A stretch of DNA of 64,000 bases, taken from contig NZ_JMHT01000022.1 of NCBI RefSeq assembly GCF_001905655.1, forward strand, positions 124,001 through 188,000. Reading direction: 5' to 3'. Below the pieces are notes generated by a model that worked only from the letters and a program-made list of their open reading frames with translations, made no database searches and was not told where the DNA came from. This DNA comes from Mycobacterium sp. ST-F2. GTDB taxonomy: Bacteria > Actinomycetota > Actinomycetes > Mycobacteriales > Mycobacteriaceae. The stretch's first letter is position 1; each line of letters begins with the position of its first letter. Positions 58,054 to 64,000 of the stretch are shown here, in pieces. The position numbers were made by a program, and so were the translations under genes.

Positions 58054-60863
58054 TGACGAACTCTACTGATGTGCCGAAGCGCAAGCTGATCGAAGTTGCG
58101 CTGCCGCTGGAAGCGATCAACAAAGAATCGGCTCGCGAGAAATCGATCCGCCACGGTCACCCGTCCACGTTGCACCTGTGGTGGGCACGCCGCCCCCTGG
58201 CCGCTGCGCGCGCAGTGTTGTTCGCGCAACTCGTCGATGACCCGTCTTCGAATCCCGAAGAGTTCCCCACCGACGAACTGCAGCGCAAGGAGCGCGATCG
58301 GCTACACAAGCTCATCGAGCGTCTTGTGGTTTGGGAGAACATTCGAGATGAGAAGCTGCTCGCCGAGGCGCATGCCGAGATCCTCAAGTCGACCGGGGGC
58401 AATCCTCCACCCATCCTCGACCCTTTCGCCGGCGGCGGCACCATTCCATTGGAGGCGCAAAGGCTCGGCATGGAGGCACACGCATCGGACCTCAATCCCG
58501 TTGCAGTGCTGATCAATAAGGCACTGATCGAGATCCCACCGAAATTCCGTGATCGGCCCCCGGTATTCCCGGGGCTCGCTGAGTCGGAGATCCGCTCGTG
58601 GAATGGCGCCGAAGGGCTGGCCGCCGACGTGCGGGCCTACGGGGCGTGGATGCGTGATGAGGCCGAGAAGCGGATTGGGCACCTGTATCCCAAGGCCACG
58701 TTGCCGGACGGTTCGGAAGCGACTGTCATTGCGTGGATTTGGGCACGGACCGTCACGTGTCCCAACCCGGCGTGCGGTATCGCGATGCCGCTGGTCCGCA
58801 GTTGGTGGTTCGGCAAGAAGAAGGGTAAGGAGGCGTACGTCGTGCCGTCCGTGGTGGATGGGACGGTTCACTTCGCCATCGGTCGCGACCCGAAGGCTGC
58901 GCCCACCGCCGAGACCGACGGCACTGTTGGCCGCACCGGCGCCACCTGCATCGGTTGCGGGTCCGCAGTTGAGCTGAAATACATTCGCGCCGAAGGCCGT
59001 GCGGGACGGATGGGCGCGCAATTGATGGCCACTGTTGCCGAAGGCAATCGCACGCGCGTGTATTTGGCACCGTCACTCGAGCATGAAGCCGCCGCACAGA
59101 TTCCGCGGCCAGACGACGTACCAGGCGGTGAACTGCCGAACAACCCTCGCGACTTCAAGACTCCGAATTACGGCATGACTACGTTCGCCGACCTATTCAC
59201 ATCGCGACAGCTCACCGCACTCACCACATTCAGCGACCTGGTCGCCGAGGCCCGCGAACGAGTACTCGCAGACGCCCTCGCCGCCGGCATGCCCGAAGGC
59301 GACCGCCTTGAGTCCGGCGGCACCGGCGCTGCGGCCTACGCCGACGCGGTAGCGACGTACTTAGGGATCGTGGTGTCGAAGCTCGCCGATAGAAACGCAG
59401 CCATTGTCTCCTGGGATAGCAGCGTGAAACAAGAAGCCCCATCGCATGTCTTTACCCGACAGGCAGTTGCGATGAACTGGGATTACGCGGAAGCGAACCT
59501 ATTCGGGACGTCAACAGGAAACTGGACTGATGCTGTACGTCGAACCTCGATTCCAGTCGAGCGTTTGGCGGCCAACGCAGACGGGCTTGCCAGTCAGCAA
59601 TCGGCCCTAGACCGCAACTTCAGCAGCCTGCTTATATCTACTGATCCCCCCTACTACGACAACATCGGCTATTCAGATCTATCGGACTTCTTTTATGTCT
59701 GGCTACGACGCTCGTTGCGCGCAATCCATCCTGGCCTTCTCAGCACGATGTTGGTTCCCAAAGCTGACGAGTTGGTCGCAAACCAGTACCGGCACGGCGG
59801 CAAGGAGGGTGCGCACGAGTTCTTTGAGAACGGATTCCGGGAGGTGTTCCGCCACGCGCGCGAGTCCGCACTCCCCGACTACCCGATCACCGTCTACTAC
59901 GCCTTCAAGCAATCCGAGACCACGGCGGTTGGCGAAGCATCGTCCGGCTGGGAGACACTGCTTGAAGGCATGATTCGCTCAGGCTGGGCAGTCACCGCGA
60001 CATGGCCGCTTCGCAGTGAGTTGAGCAACCGGATGCTCTCTCAGGGAACCAATGCCCTCGCCTCGTCAATCGTGCTTGCATTACGCCCGCGCCCTGAAGA
60101 CGCACCACGCACCGACCGCCGCGAGTTCATCGAAGCTCTCAAGGCCGAATTGCCCTCCGCACTCAGAGAATTGCAACAAGGCGCGATCGCCCCTGTCGAC
60201 CTACCCCAAGCCGCCATCGGCCCAGGCATGGCTGTGTTCTCCCGGTACTCGGCAGTGCTGGAACCCGACGGCTCCAAGATGTCGGTGCGTTCCGCGCTGG
60301 CGCGGATCAACGAGATTCTCGACCAGGTGCTCAACGAGCAGGAAGGCGATTTCGACTCGACCAGCCGATTCGCCATCGCCTGGTATCGCCAACATGGCTA
60401 CGACACAGGTACTTTCGGAGACGCCAACAACCTAGCCAACGCCCGCAACACTTCCGTCGACACTATGGATCGTGATGGCATCCTGATCAGCAGGGCCGGC
60501 AAGGTCCAGCTGATCAAACCGTCTGACCTGGCCTCCGACTACGACGTGCTCGCCGACCTACACACCAGCAACTGGGAAGTCCTGCACCACCTGATCAAGA
60601 AGCTGGAAGGCGACGGCATCACCCCCGCCGGCGAATTCCTGCGCATCGCGCTGACCCGACCGGACGCAGCGATCGATGCCGATTTGGTGAAAGAGCTTGC
60701 GCACCTCCTGTTCCGGATCGCCGAGAGCAACGGCTGGACCAAGGACGCGCTGAGCTTCAACAGCCTGGTCACCAGCTGGCCCGAAATTCTCGATGTGGCA
60801 CGTGCCGATGCTCCGGCAACGAGCGCACAGGGCACCTTGGACTACGACGAGGAAGACGACTGA
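58053..60863 (+). CDS. DUF1156-type DNA adenine methyltransferase
   Basis: This protein of 936 residues begins with the DUF1156 signature (KRKLIEVALPLEAINKESA; HPSTLHLWWARRPLAAARA). The SAM-binding motif is ILDPFAGGGTIPLEAQRLG (D123-G129) and the catalytic motif DPPY (531-534, in STDPPYYDNIGYSD), as in N6-adenine or N4-cytosine DNA methylases. A large insert between them has a zinc ribbon (C236, C241, C299, C302) and probably the target-recognition region. It is translated in overlap with the helicase. DUF1156 methylases are components of phage-defence loci, where they mark self DNA. Confidence 0.93.
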   Translation: MTNSTDVPKRKLIEVALPLEAINKESAREKSIRHGHPSTLHLWWARRPLAAARAVLFAQLVDDPSSNPEEFPTDELQRKERDRLHKLIERLVVWENIRDEKLLAEAHAEILKSTGGNPPPILDPFAGGGTIPLEAQRLGMEAHASDLNPVAVLINKALIEIPPKFRDRPPVFPGLAESEIRSWNGAEGLAADVRAYGAWMRDEAEKRIGHLYPKATLPDGSEATVIAWIWARTVTCPNPACGIAMPLVRSWWFGKKKGKEAYVVPSVVDGTVHFAIGRDPKAAPTAETDGTVGRTGATCIGCGSAVELKYIRAEGRAGRMGAQLMATVAEGNRTRVYLAPSLEHEAAAQIPRPDDVPGGELPNNPRDFKTPNYGMTTFADLFTSRQLTALTTFSDLVAEARERVLADALAAGMPEGDRLESGGTGAAAYADAVATYLGIVVSKLADRNAAIVSWDSSVKQEAPSHVFTRQAVAMNWDYAEANLFGTSTGNWTDAVRRTSIPVERLAANADGLASQQSALDRNFSSLLISTDPPYYDNIGYSDLSDFFYVWLRRSLRAIHPGLLSTMLVPKADELVANQYRHGGKEGAHEFFENGFREVFRHARESALPDYPITVYYAFKQSETTAVGEASSGWETLLEGMIRSGWAVTATWPLRSELSNRMLSQGTNALASSIVLALRPRPEDAPRTDRREFIEALKAELPSALRELQQGAIAPVDLPQAAIGPGMAVFSRYSAVLEPDGSKMSVRSALARINEILDQVLNEQEGDFDSTSRFAIAWYRQHGYDTGTFGDANNLANARNTSVDTMDRDGILISRAGKVQLIKPSDLASDYDVLADLHTSNWEVLHHLIKKLEGDGITPAGEFLRIALTRPDAAIDADLVKELAHLLFRIAESNGWTKDALSFNSLVTSWPEILDVARADAPATSAQGTLDYDEEDD

Positions 60864-60864
60864 C

Positions 60865-64000
<3,136 letters not shown>

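Overview
ORGANISM. The window is high-GC chromosomal DNA from a mycobacterium, most likely a fast-growing Mycolicibacterium-type species. The evidence is the SepIVA septation protein, the HU protein with a PAKKA tail, FbiD of the F420 pathway, a VKOR/DsbA pair, MutT1 with a fused histidine phosphatase, and many GTG starts, GTGA gene overlaps and leaderless-looking promoters. From 1 to about 51.9 kb the gene order follows the M. tuberculosis segment from glnD to the Rv2994 transporter as I recall it. The large PDIM/PGL lipid locus that separates sepIVA from coaD in M. tuberculosis is absent here. LAYOUT, 1-23.9 kb. The nitrogen-control operon amt-glnB-glnD (minus strand, two GlnR-type boxes upstream) is followed by ftsY, smc, acyP and an OsmC-like gene. 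Next come three tandem paralogous membrane-anchored proteins with Pro/Gly/Tyr/Gln-rich N-termini (plus strand), then mutM-rnc-DUF177-sepIVA, coaD, rsmD-pyc, the disulfide-forming pair VKOR/DsbA, and the divergent lipN and two aldo-keto reductases. LAYOUT, 24-47 kb. A small lineage-specific block holds three tandem secreted Cys-containing paralogues, flanked on one side by a complete secreted HNH-type nuclease gene and on the other by a 75-bp near-identical piece of it. Then come recG, a FakA/DhaL-like gene, rpmB, ung-thiL, a DUF3515 gene, ddl, a PLP enzyme, gpsA, fbiD, ppk1, mutT1, hupB, leuDC with a divergent IclR regulator, and a DUF1800/DUF1501 pair. LAYOUT, 47-52 kb. gltX lies directly upstream of tRNA-Gln and tRNA-Glu. 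It is followed by an FAH-family gene and a secreted lipase divergent from an MFS transporter, with a TTCTCAA-type palindrome between these last two. ACCESSORY END, 52-64 kb. After the MFS transporter, synteny as I remember it (leuB expected) breaks. A frame-split gene of unknown function is followed by an island with a XRE regulator (minus) divergent from a tightly coupled operon. The operon encodes a 1141-residue SNF2-type helicase with a C-terminal NOV_C/DUF3883 nuclease-like domain, a 936-residue DUF1156-type DNA adenine methyltransferase, and a DUF499-type ATPase with an N-terminal HEPN-like domain that runs off the window. Two 14-bp CCATCTATASATGG operators exactly 40 bp apart sit between the regulator and the operon. 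This is a probable anti-phage defence cassette and the most interesting content of the window; its downstream genes are not visible.
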